In this document: positions 16,024 through 23,573 of the stretch, one piece after another
How positions within the stretch are numbered: the first letter of the stretch is position 1
Layout: the number at the start of each line of letters is the position of its first letter
Origin: Candidatus Limivicinus sp.
GTDB taxonomy: Bacteria; Bacillota; Clostridia; Oscillospirales; Oscillospiraceae
Reading direction: 5' to 3'
Assembly: GCA_029264685.1 (NCBI GenBank)
Contig: JARHZW010000098.1
Coordinates: 1 to 35,054, forward strand
Length of the DNA stretch: 35,054 bases
Made by a program: the position numbers and the translations under genes
Notes under the pieces: generated by a model
What the model was told of the DNA's origin: nothing
Database searches by the model: none
Seen by the model: only the letters and a program-made list of their open reading frames with translations

Positions 16024-16893
16024 ATGAATAAATTAAGGGACAAAGAAAAATGGAAAAATGTGGGGATTGATCTGCTGTTCTCGGTCGTGGGAAGCGCATT
16101 GGTAGCACTGGCTACAGCCGTGTTCAATGTACCTAATGATATTGCTCCCGGCGGCGCTACAGGCCTTTCCACCGCCCTTGCCCATATCACCCCTATAAGG
16201 GTAAGCGTATGGTCTATAATTATAAATGTACCTCTTCTGATATGTGCATGGCATATGCTGGGACTGTATTCCCTGACGATGACTCTTATTTCTACTGTCC
16301 TGCTGTCAGGCTTTATAGAGATATGCGAGCTTATACCTAAGTATACGAGCAATGTGCTTTTTGCGGCGGTGTTCGGGGGAGTGATTACAGGAATCGGCGT
16401 CGGAATTTTGTTTTTGCGGGGAATCAGCACCGGAGGAACGGACTTGCTGGCACTTATTCTGAAAAAGATTTTTCCAAATGTTGGAAACGGCACGCTGCTT
16501 ATGATTCTTGATGTGGCGGTTGTGGCAATAGCGGTGCTGGTGTTCAGGGATTTGGAGGTTGCGCTGTATTCCGCAGTTTCTATCGTGGTTGGTACGAAAG
16601 TCATAGACGCTATAGCAGAGGGTGTTGACTACGCAAAGGTCATATATGTAATTACAAATAAAGGACAGGAAGTGTCAGCGGCTCTTAATACCTACACTGA
16701 CCGTGGAACTACCATAGTTCCCGCCACAGGCGGATACACGGGAGAGGGGAAACAGATGATTATTACCGTCACAAGACGAAACATGCTGTCCCAGACATTG
16801 AAAATTATTAAAATGACGGATCCTGATGCCTTTAGCTTTGTGATGGATTCAACAGAGGTCCACGGCGAGGGCTTTAAACAGGACAAGCTGTAA
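16024..16893 (+). CDS. YitT-family membrane protein (DUF161 repeats plus DUF2179)
   Basis: 289 aa from the ATG at 16024, which has AGGAGG 6 nt upstream; the longer ORF-track start lacks a ribosome binding site. About five to six hydrophobic helices fill residues 12-205, including PNDIAPGGATGLSTAL, VFGGVITGIGVGILF and GISTGGTDLLALIL, which are typical YitT motifs. The C-terminal cytoplasmic DUF2179 domain covers about 210-289 (DRGTTIVPATGGYTGEGK, then VHGEGF). The family sits in the cytoplasmic membrane of Firmicutes, and its transport substrate is not established. The gene is monocistronic and ends at a bidirectional terminator. Confidence 0.9.
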   Translation: MNKLRDKEKWKNVGIDLLFSVVGSALVALATAVFNVPNDIAPGGATGLSTALAHITPIRVSVWSIIINVPLLICAWHMLGLYSLTMTLISTVLLSGFIEICELIPKYTSNVLFAAVFGGVITGIGVGILFLRGISTGGTDLLALILKKIFPNVGNGTLLMILDVAVVAIAVLVFRDLEVALYSAVSIVVGTKVIDAIAEGVDYAKVIYVITNKGQEVSAALNTYTDRGTTIVPATGGYTGEGKQMIITVTRRNMLSQTLKIIKMTDPDAFSFVMDSTEVHGEGFKQDKL

Positions 16894-16896
16894 ATC

Positions 16897-16939
16897 AAAA
16901 AATGCAGTATCGGAGTAAAACTCCGGTACTGCATTTTTT
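16897..16939. terminator. Bidirectional terminator between the YitT gene and the Cys-rich membrane protein gene
   Basis: AAAAAATGCAGTA and TACTGCATTTTTT, with an inner CGGAGT/ACTCCG stem and a 3-nt loop. A and T runs lie at both ends. Confidence 0.92.
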
Positions 16940-16946
16940 AACTGAG

Positions 16947-17957
16947 TTATACCTGTACCTCTTCTGAGGATACGCTTTCTTCGCTTTCGCTGCCGTACTG
17001 ATTTGCATAATTGGGGTTGGGACGAAGGGTGCTTAATACGGCTTCGGAAGACTTTATTTCGGATGAGCCGGTGCGGCCGATATACTGCCATGACAATAAA
17101 AGACCGACAAGCATGAATAAAAATTCGGTAAGACTCTCGGAGGCTATCATTACCAGGCCTTCAATATTAAAGAATATCTCAAACACAGCCAGAATAGCTT
17201 CGCCGTAGCTCAGTCCGTATTCATCCATTACGGCAGAACCCAAAATCATAAACTGGAGTGCAAAAACACTGAGCAGGGACAATATTACCACAATAACGAT
17301 TGCGCCCTTGTTGGATTTTCCGTTAAGCTTTTTATAGCCCCACATGGCTGCCATAGGTACAAGTGCAAACAGCAGGGCGTAAATGGTATCCATTGAAAGT
17401 GCGGTAAAAATACTGGGCAGAAGACCTGCAACCGTACCCAGAAGAGCACCGAAAAAGCCGGTTAAATAACTGCCGTTTTGCAGGTTACGCTCTACGGAAT
17501 CCTTTGTATCCTCGTGCATACGCTTCATGCAGGCACTGTGTACCGGCTGGTAGCTTGACACGCAGCACAGTGAATCCGGAGATCCGCCGCCGCAGACGGC
17601 GCAGGTATCGGCAGGGGCTATGCCAACGCTGCGCAGGATGCTCACAACACCGTCCAGATATGCGTGAGCCTGCTCCTCGTAAGGGGATTTTCTGTTAAAG
17701 CGGAGCATGAAGCGGAGATGCGAGCCTTGGTTTGCGTAAAAGCTCATTTGCAGCCCGCTTTCACGGACGGCGCTTTTAAGGGTTGCTTTAAGCTCTTTGT
17801 TTTTGGCCTTTGTTCTGGCGGCAACATCAAGATAGTAATAGCCCTGATTTTGACTTATACATACGGCGTAAGCTTTGTGTACGCCGTAGCATAAACCGCC
17901 GGTTGTTTCAAGACCGCAGGCATTAAATGCACTGAATATGCTGTTCTCTTTTCCCAT
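16947..17957 (-). CDS. Unrecognised membrane protein with Cys/His cluster
   Basis: 336 aa from the ATG at 17957, preceded by TTTGGAGG; the ORF-track start 13 codons earlier overlaps that region. I do not recognise the family. Residues 1-110 look like a soluble alpha/beta domain. Residues about 118-148 contain CAVCGGG, a CC pair and VHSAC, a spacing that could bind zinc. Residues about 165-310 hold four or more hydrophobic helices (ALLGTVAGLLPSIFTAL; LLFALVPMAAMWGY; VVILSLLSVFALQFMIL; FLFMLVGLLLSWQYIG). The C-terminal tail is acidic and serine-rich (SESEESVSSEE). It has its own promoter and no obvious functional neighbour. It is probably a cytoplasmic-membrane protein with a cytosolic N-terminal sensor-like part, which is inference. 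Confidence 0.8.
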   Translation of the reverse strand: MGKENSIFSAFNACGLETTGGLCYGVHKAYAVCISQNQGYYYLDVAARTKAKNKELKATLKSAVRESGLQMSFYANQGSHLRFMLRFNRKSPYEEQAHAYLDGVVSILRSVGIAPADTCAVCGGGSPDSLCCVSSYQPVHSACMKRMHEDTKDSVERNLQNGSYLTGFFGALLGTVAGLLPSIFTALSMDTIYALLFALVPMAAMWGYKKLNGKSNKGAIVIVVILSLLSVFALQFMILGSAVMDEYGLSYGEAILAVFEIFFNIEGLVMIASESLTEFLFMLVGLLLSWQYIGRTGSSEIKSSEAVLSTLRPNPNYANQYGSESEESVSSEEVQV

Positions 17958-17986
17958 AAATTTTCCTCCAAAGAATTGTTTGCCAT

Positions 17987-18015
17987 ATTTTAGCAAATTA
18001 TCAGGATAAAGGCAA
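17987..18015 (-). promoter_or_regulatory. Promoter of the Cys-rich membrane protein gene
   Basis: On the minus strand TTGCCT (18010-18015), a 17-bp spacer and TAAAAT (17987-17992) preceded by TGC. It lies 30 bp before the start codon. Confidence 0.65.
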
Positions 18016-18114
18016 TAAAATTTTGAAAAAACATAAGGAGAAGATGCTTTATTGGATGAGAAAGCTTCCTGACTCAGACAGGCGGAAAAATTGAAAGGAA
18101 AAGAGCAGCAGCCG

Positions 18115-18582
18115 TTATAAAAACCTTATTTCAGAGGCAATGCCGCCGTTAGGAAATACCTCTACAAAAGCGTAGGTAGGCTTGAGACCACGGCCTGCCG
18201 AACCGGGGTTAATGACCTTGACGCCGCCGGCTTCGGAATTGTCAGGCAAATGGGTGTGACCGTACATTACAATCTGAGCCTGCCGTTCCTGAGCGGCATA
18301 TATAAGTCTGTCGGTGCTGTATTTTACATCGTACATATGTCCGTGGGTTATAAGGGCCTTAACAGGACCCATGGGGACTATGTCATCAAGAAGCCCTGTA
18401 GAAGCAAAATCGCAGTTGCCTGCTACGCTGTACAGCGGAATATCGGGAAAATCCCTGCGTATACATTGGGTATCCCTCTCGCAGTCACCAAGGTGAATGA
18501 TGATGTCAGGTCTTGTACGCCTTATTGCTTCCAGCATAAGGGCGGTATTGCCGTGAGTATCTGAAAAAACAGCAGCTTTCAT
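18115..18582 (-). CDS. YfcE/MJ0936-type metallophosphoesterase
   Basis: 155 aa from the ATG at 18582 (MKAAVFSDTHGN), which has GAGGT 8 nt upstream. The extra 89 residues in the ORF track read across the divergent neighbour and are not real. Metal-binding motifs are complete: SDTHGN, HLGDCE, VAGNCD, ITHGH and MYGHTH. Such small proteins hydrolyse phosphodiester bonds with a dinuclear Mn2+ or Ni2+ site in the cytoplasm, and the natural substrate is unknown. The length is normal for the family. It is divergent from three small uncharacterised genes with 79 bp between them, so the two transcripts may share regulation. Confidence 0.92.
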   Translation of the reverse strand: MKAAVFSDTHGNTALMLEAIRRTRPDIIIHLGDCERDTQCIRRDFPDIPLYSVAGNCDFASTGLLDDIVPMGPVKALITHGHMYDVKYSTDRLIYAAQERQAQIVMYGHTHLPDNSEAGGVKVINPGSAGRGLKPTYAFVEVFPNGGIASEIRFL

Positions 18583-18610
18583 ATTCTTACCTCTTTTTTT
18601 ATTTTTCTTA

Positions 18611-18639
18611 TTATCAATCTCGAAACCTGTGAATATACT
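18611..18639 (+). promoter_or_regulatory. Candidate promoter of the three-gene small-protein cluster
   Basis: TTATCA at 18611-18616, a 17-bp spacer and TATACT at 18634-18639, 22 bp before the first ATG. I found no good match to forespore or mother-cell sigma consensus. Confidence 0.45.
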
Positions 18640-18661
18640 GAAGTGAACGGAGTGTGGTTTA

Positions 18662-18901
18662 ATGCGGAATTTTGAAGAAGTAGGGAAGGAAATAGAGCGC
18701 CGTGGCAAGACGGAGCAGCTGAAAAAACTTGCCGAATCCAGCGACGGGGTACAGGTGGGTAAAATGGTTGACCCCGAAAAATTGGAAAAGGCTGCCAGAG
18801 AAGGGGACGGCGCAGCTATGCGTGGGATTTTAAACAGTGTTCTGAGCACCGACGAGGGAAAACGTCTGGCTCAAAACCTTATGAAGCTTATGGAAGATTA
18901 A
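18662..18901 (+). CDS. Small charged protein of unknown function (cluster gene 1)
   Basis: A 79-aa soluble, highly charged, probably helical protein that I do not recognise. The ATG follows CGGAGTG at workable spacing. It has no membrane segment and no cysteine. Its C-terminal part (ILNSVLSTDEGKRLAQNLMKLM) resembles the N-terminal part of the next protein (KLNSILNDPAQMDKIAGLAKTLM, with one residue inserted), hinting at a shared small helical module. The stop lies 15 bp before the next start, whose AGGAGGGG overlaps the stop region, so they form one operon. Confidence 0.75.
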   Translation: MRNFEEVGKEIERRGKTEQLKKLAESSDGVQVGKMVDPEKLEKAAREGDGAAMRGILNSVLSTDEGKRLAQNLMKLMED

Positions 18902-18916
18902 GGAGGGGAACCTGCC

Positions 18917-19291
18917 GTGAGCGATTTTGAGGATAAGCTCAACAGCATTTTGAATGATCCTGCTCAGATGGATAAAATAGCTGGTCTTGCGAAAACGCTC
19001 ATGGGAGGCGGCACGGAAAAAGCTCCGCAGCAGGACACTGAAAAAGAGGGAAACAATAATTTCCTCAGTTCTATTTTGGGAGAAACTGACGGAGAGACCA
19101 TGGGTCGGATAGGCCGGATTTTAAGTGCCGCAAACTCCGAAGACGACAACCGGACGGCTCTGCTGAAGGCAATGGAACCCTATCTGTCGGAAAAGCGACG
19201 GAACAAAATGGATAAGGCAATAAAAATTGCCAGAATTGCCAAGGTGGCAAGGATGGCCTTGGGAGAAATGGGGGATGATGGCAGTGTATAA
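18917..19291 (+). CDS. Small helical protein of unknown function (cluster gene 2)
   Basis: 124 aa from a GTG start at 18917, which is supported by AGGAGGGG directly upstream. The family is not recognised. It has an N-terminal helical module (residues 1-30) with a 'LNSIL...A..LM' pattern shared with gene 1. A Gln/Asn/Glu-rich linker follows (about 33-50). A basic C-terminal half (YLSEKRRNKMDKAIKIARIAKVARMAL) could form an amphipathic helix able to touch nucleic acid or membrane (inference). It overlaps the third gene by 17 bp, so the three are translationally coupled. Confidence 0.75.
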   Translation: MSDFEDKLNSILNDPAQMDKIAGLAKTLMGGGTEKAPQQDTEKEGNNNFLSSILGETDGETMGRIGRILSAANSEDDNRTALLKAMEPYLSEKRRNKMDKAIKIARIAKVARMALGEMGDDGSV

Positions 19292-19682
19292 CCGTTACGA
19301 GGGGAACACAGGCCGATTCCGCCGTGTGGACGACAGCTATCCGAGAGAAAACCGCAGCAGAGACGATTACCGAAGGGATAGCCGAAACGGCAGCACAGAG
19401 AGCGGCGGCAACGGGGGAGGAAACTGCGGCAGCACAGGCAGCAGTAATAACGGTAGTTGGAATAAAGGAGATAATAACTACAGCAACAGCCGAAGCGGTA
19501 TGAATTCTGCCCGACCACGGCGCAAACCGGGGCTTATAAAAGACCTTCAAAACCTGCTTCCCAACAGTATAGGAGACCTTGAGACGGAGGATTTGATCCT
19601 GCTTCTCATACTTTATCTGATGTACAGGGAGAGCGGGGACAGCGAGCTGCTGATAATTATGGGAGCTATGTTTCTGCTGTGA
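19275..19682 (+). CDS. Low-complexity protein with hydrophobic C-terminus, unknown function (cluster gene 3)
   Basis: About 135 aa from the ATG at 19275 (or 19278). GGGAG at 19261-19265 fits the first better, and the ORF-track start at 19227 has no ribosome binding site. Residues about 1-75 are polar and repetitive, rich in Arg, Asp, Ser, Gly and Asn (RYEGNTGRFRRVDDSYPREN; SGGNGGGNCGSTGSSNNGS). Residues about 100-135 are two short hydrophobic segments, DLILLLILYLMYRESG and ELLIIMGAMFLL, like a tail anchor or hairpin. No known domain is recognised. A surface- or spore-layer role is possible but unsupported. The gene ends at a good terminator. Confidence 0.7.
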   Translation: MMAVYNRYEGNTGRFRRVDDSYPRENRSRDDYRRDSRNGSTESGGNGGGNCGSTGSSNNGSWNKGDNNYSNSRSGMNSARPRRKPGLIKDLQNLLPNSIGDLETEDLILLLILYLMYRESGDSELLIIMGAMFLL

Positions 19683-19696
19683 ATATCGTTATAAAA

Positions 19697-19736
19697 GCAT
19701 GGAGCAATGTTATAAAACATTGCTCCGTAATTTTTT
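19697..19736 (+). terminator. Terminator of the small-protein cluster
   Basis: GGAGCAATGT and ACATTGCTCC form a perfect 10-bp stem with a 6-nt loop, followed within 5 nt by TTTTTT. It also closes the convergent glycosyl-phosphate transferase gene. Confidence 0.88.
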
Positions 19737-20841
19737 ACCGTTTATTGCTGAAATCTTTCTCAGAACTGCTGCATTTGCTTTCTCCGCTGCGAGACGGGGG
19801 CTGAATGTTGGGATTCTTGCGGAAAACAGAAAGCCATATAAATATGGAAATCACCAGTGCGGTTACAAGGCAAATTGAACGAACCAGAATTCCGGTTCCG
19901 GCAAGAAGAACAGCCAGCAGCCCCAGAACTGCGGAAATACCGTACAGCACTGCAACTGCCTGCTTCTGGTTAAGTCCCATTGCAAGCAGACGGTGGTGGA
20001 AATGACCTTTATCTGCGTGGAAAGGGCTCTGACCGTGAAGAATGCGGCGGAAAAAGGCAAAAATCGTATCCGCCAGAGGAACAGCAAGAGCAAGCAGGGG
20101 CACCAGAAAAGATATTATTGCGTGAAATTTAAACAGACCCAGAATAGAGACTGTCGAAAGGACGAAGCCCAAAAACTGAGAGCCAACATCGCCCATAAAT
20201 ATTTTTGCAGGGTTCATATTGTAGGGCATAAAGCCTACGCAGGCGCCTGTGAGAGCTGCCAGAATAATGGACACGCCGGGATCGGACACAAAAAGCGCCA
20301 CAAGCAGCATGGTCAAGGAACTGATTGCGGACACGCCCACAGCCAGTCCGTCCAGACCGTCTATAAGATTTACGGCGTTTGTACAGGCCACTATCCAGAA
20401 AATCGTCAAAGGAACAGACCAGAAGCCGATATTTACAGAGGCGGCGGTAAAGGGATTTGTAACGGTTTTAAAAATTACACCGCATCGGATCGCAACAACG
20501 GCTGCAATTACCTGTCCTGCCAGCTTTACCCATGCGTTTAAATTCACTATATCGTCCACGGCACCCATGACGGCGATAATAACAGAACCAAGTATCATGC
20601 CCATAACAGGTGTGGACATGGGGACGAACAGCAGTATGGAAAGCAGAAATGCCAGCACGATGGCAAGACCGCCCATTCTGGGGATGGGGTGATTATGCAC
20701 TCGCCTCTCATCCTTGGGCACATCGATGGCTCCTACTTTTTCGGCAAAAAGCTTTACAGGCGGAGTTGCCAGCAGAGAAACTCCGAAAGCTACTGCCGCT
20801 GAAAGCAGAAGCTTCAACCACAAAGCCATATTAGGAAACAT
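19735..20841 (-). CDS. Undecaprenyl-phosphate N-acetylhexosamine-1-phosphate transferase (WecA/TagO/MraY superfamily)
   Basis: A 368-aa membrane enzyme with about 10-11 hydrophobic helices. It transfers sugar-1-phosphate from a UDP-sugar to undecaprenyl phosphate, the first step of teichoic acid or surface polysaccharide synthesis. Superfamily motifs are present: IPRMGGLAI after a His-rich 'HNHP', MGAVDD (Mg2+-binding Asp pair), NAVNLIDGLDGLAVG, IFMGDVGSQFLGF, and HADKGHFHHRL, the His-rich loop that separates WecA/TagO types from MraY. The extra C-terminal tail (about residues 340-368) is polar. The ATG has GGAGAT upstream. It lies 36 bp after trpS on the same strand with no terminator between, so it is probably transcribed with trpS. 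The donor sugar (GlcNAc is likely) is inference. Confidence 0.88.
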   Translation of the reverse strand: MFPNMALWLKLLLSAAVAFGVSLLATPPVKLFAEKVGAIDVPKDERRVHNHPIPRMGGLAIVLAFLLSILLFVPMSTPVMGMILGSVIIAVMGAVDDIVNLNAWVKLAGQVIAAVVAIRCGVIFKTVTNPFTAASVNIGFWSVPLTIFWIVACTNAVNLIDGLDGLAVGVSAISSLTMLLVALFVSDPGVSIILAALTGACVGFMPYNMNPAKIFMGDVGSQFLGFVLSTVSILGLFKFHAIISFLVPLLALAVPLADTIFAFFRRILHGQSPFHADKGHFHHRLLAMGLNQKQAVAVLYGISAVLGLLAVLLAGTGILVRSICLVTALVISIFIWLSVFRKNPNIQPPSRSGESKCSSSEKDFSNKR

Positions 20842-20877
20842 CAGTATCTATCTCCAAATTATATAAAATATTTTGAA

Positions 20878-21900
20878 TCAGAAGGGCTTTTCGACAAAGC
20901 CTACACGCTTGTAGACCTTACGAAGAGTCCTGCGGGCCATGGCGCTTGCCTTCTGAGCACCCTGAGTGTAGACATCTTTAAGATATGCCTTGTCTGCAAG
21001 CATTCTCTCAGACTCTTCTCTTATGGGGCGCAGCATTTCTATGACGGCATCGCCTACTGCGGGCTTGAAAACACCGTATCCCTGACCGTCAAACTCCTTT
21101 TCAATTTCATCGAAGGTTTTTCCGGTCACGGAGGAGTAAATGCTCATGAGGTTTGAAACGCCGGGCTTGTTCACCGCATCGTAGCGGACGCAGTTTTCCG
21201 TGTCGGAGTCTGTAATTGCACGCTTAAATTTCCGTGCGATTTCCTCAGGCTTATCCATGAGAAATACACAGCCGTTAGGATCGGATTTGGACATCTTTGA
21301 GGTGGGGGTTCCAAGGCTCATTATTCTTGCGCCCACCTTGGGGATGTAGGGTTCGGGAACCTTGAAGGTCTCTCCGTATATGTTGTTGAACCTTACGGCA
21401 ATGTCACGGGTAAGCTCGCAGTGCTGCTTCTGGTCCTCACCTACGGGGATGAAGTCAGCCTGATAGAGCAGAATGTCAGCAGCCATAAGGGAGGGATAAG
21501 TGAAAAGGCCGCCGTTTATGTTTTCGGCGTTCTTTGCGCTCTTATCCTTAAACTGGGTCATACGGCTCAGTTCGCCGAACATGGTGTAGCAGTTTAGTAT
21601 CCAGCCGAGCTCTGCGTGCTCATGGACATGGCTTTGAATAAACAGGGTGTTTTTCTCAGGGTCAATGCCGCAGGCTATATACTGGGCGAGCTGGTTGACG
21701 GTGCGGCGGCGAAGCTCTGCGGGATTCTGCCTTACGGTTATGCTGTGCAGATCCGCCATGAAGTAGTAGCAGTCAAATTCGTCTGTCAGCTCAGTCCAGT
21801 TTTTTACTGCACCCAAATAGTTTCCCAAATGAAGGTCTCCGGAGGGCTGAATGCCGGAGAGCATTATCTTTTTAGCAGGTGCAGACTGTGTATTATCCAT
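20878..21900 (-). CDS. trpS: Tryptophanyl-tRNA synthetase
   Basis: A 340-aa class I aminoacyl-tRNA synthetase, normal length for bacterial TrpRS. It has SGIQPSGDLHLGNYLGA near residues 15-31, which holds the HIGH-like HLGN motif, and KMSKS at 202-206. It charges tRNA-Trp in the cytoplasm. The ATG follows GTGAGG at good spacing. The leader is only about 55-60 nt, too short for a T-box, so tRNA-responsive antitermination is not expected. It is the first gene of a likely trpS-wecA/tagO operon, and its promoter overlaps that of gltX. Confidence 0.97.
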   Translation of the reverse strand: MDNTQSAPAKKIMLSGIQPSGDLHLGNYLGAVKNWTELTDEFDCYYFMADLHSITVRQNPAELRRRTVNQLAQYIACGIDPEKNTLFIQSHVHEHAELGWILNCYTMFGELSRMTQFKDKSAKNAENINGGLFTYPSLMAADILLYQADFIPVGEDQKQHCELTRDIAVRFNNIYGETFKVPEPYIPKVGARIMSLGTPTSKMSKSDPNGCVFLMDKPEEIARKFKRAITDSDTENCVRYDAVNKPGVSNLMSIYSSVTGKTFDEIEKEFDGQGYGVFKPAVGDAVIEMLRPIREESERMLADKAYLKDVYTQGAQKASAMARRTLRKVYKRVGFVEKPF

Positions 21901-21961
21901 AGGTGATTCCTCACTTTCCTATATCCGAAAGTATAACTTTTCATAATTCATGCGTCTTAAC

Positions 21962-21990
21962 ATTGTATCAAATAAAGTTCGGCTTGACAA
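21962..21990 (-). promoter_or_regulatory. Promoter of trpS, overlapping the gltX promoter
   Basis: On the minus strand TTGTCA (21985-21990), a 17-bp spacer and TACAAT (21962-21967). Its -35 box shares five bases with the gltX -35 box. Confidence 0.75.
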
Positions 21991-22012
21991 CAGGGAAAAT
22001 GTAAAATAATAT
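21984..22012 (+). promoter_or_regulatory. Promoter of gltX
   Basis: Perfect TTGACA (21984-21989), a 17-bp spacer and TAATAT (22007-22012). The start codon is at 22048 after AAGGAGG. Confidence 0.85.
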
Positions 22013-22047
22013 AGGTATGTTCAGATAAATGCTTTAAGGAGGCAGTT

Positions 22048-23523
22048 ATGAAAGATTTAAAGTGGTTTGAGGAAATGGAGAAGCATATTCCCCAAAACGA
22101 AGTGCGTACCCGTTTCGCTCCCTCTCCTACCGGATATATGCACGTGGGAAATCTCCGCACGGCTCTTTATACCTATCTTATCGCCCGTCATAATCACGGA
22201 AAATTTATTCTCCGTATTGAGGACACCGACCAGGGCAGACTGGTTGACGGCGCTGTTGATGTAATATACAAGACTATGGCTCAGTGCCATCTGGAGCACG
22301 ACGAAGGTCCTGATGTGGGCGGCCCTGTTGCACCCTATATACAGACCGAGCGCAGACCCTTCTATAAGGAATATGCAGAGCTTTTGATGGAACGTGGTCA
22401 TGCCTACCGCTGCTTCTGCGAGAAAGCGGAGAGCGAGGAGGACAGCGGCGAATTTGACAGGGGTGACGATCCCTGCCGCTGCCTGAGCAGGGAAGAGAGC
22501 GACAGAAGAGCTGCCGCTGGCGAGGCTTATGTTATAAGACAGCTTATTCCCCATGAGGGAACTACCACCTTCCACGATGAAATTTTCGGAGACATCACCG
22601 TTGAAAACAGCACTCTGGACGACCAGGTGCTTATTAAGCGTGACGGTCTGCCTACCTATAACTTTGCTAATGTTGTTGACGACCATCTTATGGGCATTAC
22701 CCATGTGGTGAGAGGCAGCGAGTATCTGTCCTCTGCTCCCAAGTATGACCTGCTCTATAAGGGCTTCGGCTGGAATATTCCCAAGTATGTCCACTGCTCA
22801 CCGGTTATGCGTGATGCTCACAACAAGATGTCCAAGCGGCACGGCGACCCTTCATATGAGGATCTGATCGCTCAGGGCTATCTGACAGATGCGGTTTTGA
22901 ACTATGTTGCCCTTCTTGGCTGGAGCCCCAGAGGCGAGCAGGAGATTTTCTCTCTGGACGAGCTGATAGAAGTATTCGATATGGCAGGAATTTCCAAATC
23001 TCCCGCTATATTTGATATTGAAAAGCTGCGCTACTTTAACTCTGAATATATAAGAGCCATGAGCCCTGAGGACTTTGCAAAGATTGCCGAGCCCTTTATA
23101 AGACAGAGTGTCAAGAACGAAAAGTACGATGCTGCCGCTATCGCTTCTCTTCTCCAGCAGCGGACGGAGGTGCTGACCGAGATACCCGAGAAGGTGGATT
23201 TCTTCGACAGCCTGCCTGAGTATGATGTTGAACTTTTCACTCACAAAAAATCCAAGTCCGACAGTGAATCCTCCCTTGAGGTTCTTAAAAAGATGGTGCC
23301 TGTATTTGAAGCGCTTCCTCAGTGGAACGACGAGGAGATACTTGAGAGCATGAAAAAGCTTGCAGAGGATATGGAAGTTAAAAACGCAAAGGTTATGTGG
23401 CCTGTCCGCATTGCGGCCGCCGGCAAAGCGGTCACTCCCGGCGGAGCGGTGGAAATATGCCGTATTTTGGGCCGTGAGGAAACTCTTTCCCGCATGAACA
23501 TAGCAATCCAAAAACTAAGCTGA
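22048..23523 (+). CDS. gltX: Glutamyl-tRNA synthetase
   Basis: A 491-aa class I synthetase of normal length. RFAPSPTGYMHVGNLRTAL near residues 22-40 holds the HIGH motif (HVGN), and KMSKRHG lies near residue 264. CFC followed about 20 residues later by CRC (near 131-155) is a likely zinc site in the acceptor-binding region. It charges tRNA-Glu, and in Firmicutes often tRNA-Gln too, for later amidation by GatCAB; which applies here is not visible. The ATG follows AAGGAGG. It has its own sigma-A promoter and a terminator whose 3' arm carries the ypeB ribosome binding site. Codon choice is biased as in other highly expressed genes of the window. Confidence 0.97.
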   Translation: MKDLKWFEEMEKHIPQNEVRTRFAPSPTGYMHVGNLRTALYTYLIARHNHGKFILRIEDTDQGRLVDGAVDVIYKTMAQCHLEHDEGPDVGGPVAPYIQTERRPFYKEYAELLMERGHAYRCFCEKAESEEDSGEFDRGDDPCRCLSREESDRRAAAGEAYVIRQLIPHEGTTTFHDEIFGDITVENSTLDDQVLIKRDGLPTYNFANVVDDHLMGITHVVRGSEYLSSAPKYDLLYKGFGWNIPKYVHCSPVMRDAHNKMSKRHGDPSYEDLIAQGYLTDAVLNYVALLGWSPRGEQEIFSLDELIEVFDMAGISKSPAIFDIEKLRYFNSEYIRAMSPEDFAKIAEPFIRQSVKNEKYDAAAIASLLQQRTEVLTEIPEKVDFFDSLPEYDVELFTHKKSKSDSESSLEVLKKMVPVFEALPQWNDEEILESMKKLAEDMEVKNAKVMWPVRIAAAGKAVTPGGAVEICRILGREETLSRMNIAIQKLS

Positions 23524-23531
23524 CTAATAAA

Positions 23532-23573
23532 TCACCCTTTTCAGGAAATAATAGCCTGAAAGGGGTGTTTTTT
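23532..23573 (+). terminator. Terminator after gltX containing the ypeB ribosome binding site
   Basis: CACCCTTTTCAGG pairs with CCTGAAAGGGGTG (one G-U pair), followed by TTTTTT. The T run touches the ypeB ATG at 23574, and AAGGGG in the 3' arm is the only candidate ribosome binding site for ypeB. Confidence 0.85.

Noticed and set aside
18583-18849. 89-residue N-terminal extension of the metallophosphoesterase in the ORF track
   Set aside because: It lies antisense to the first small gene, is low complexity, and the ATG at 18582 has its own ribosome binding site and begins exactly at the family's first strand.
21901-22047. T-box leader for trpS or gltX
   Set aside because: The leaders are only about 35-60 nt and contain no T-box sequence or antiterminator structure.
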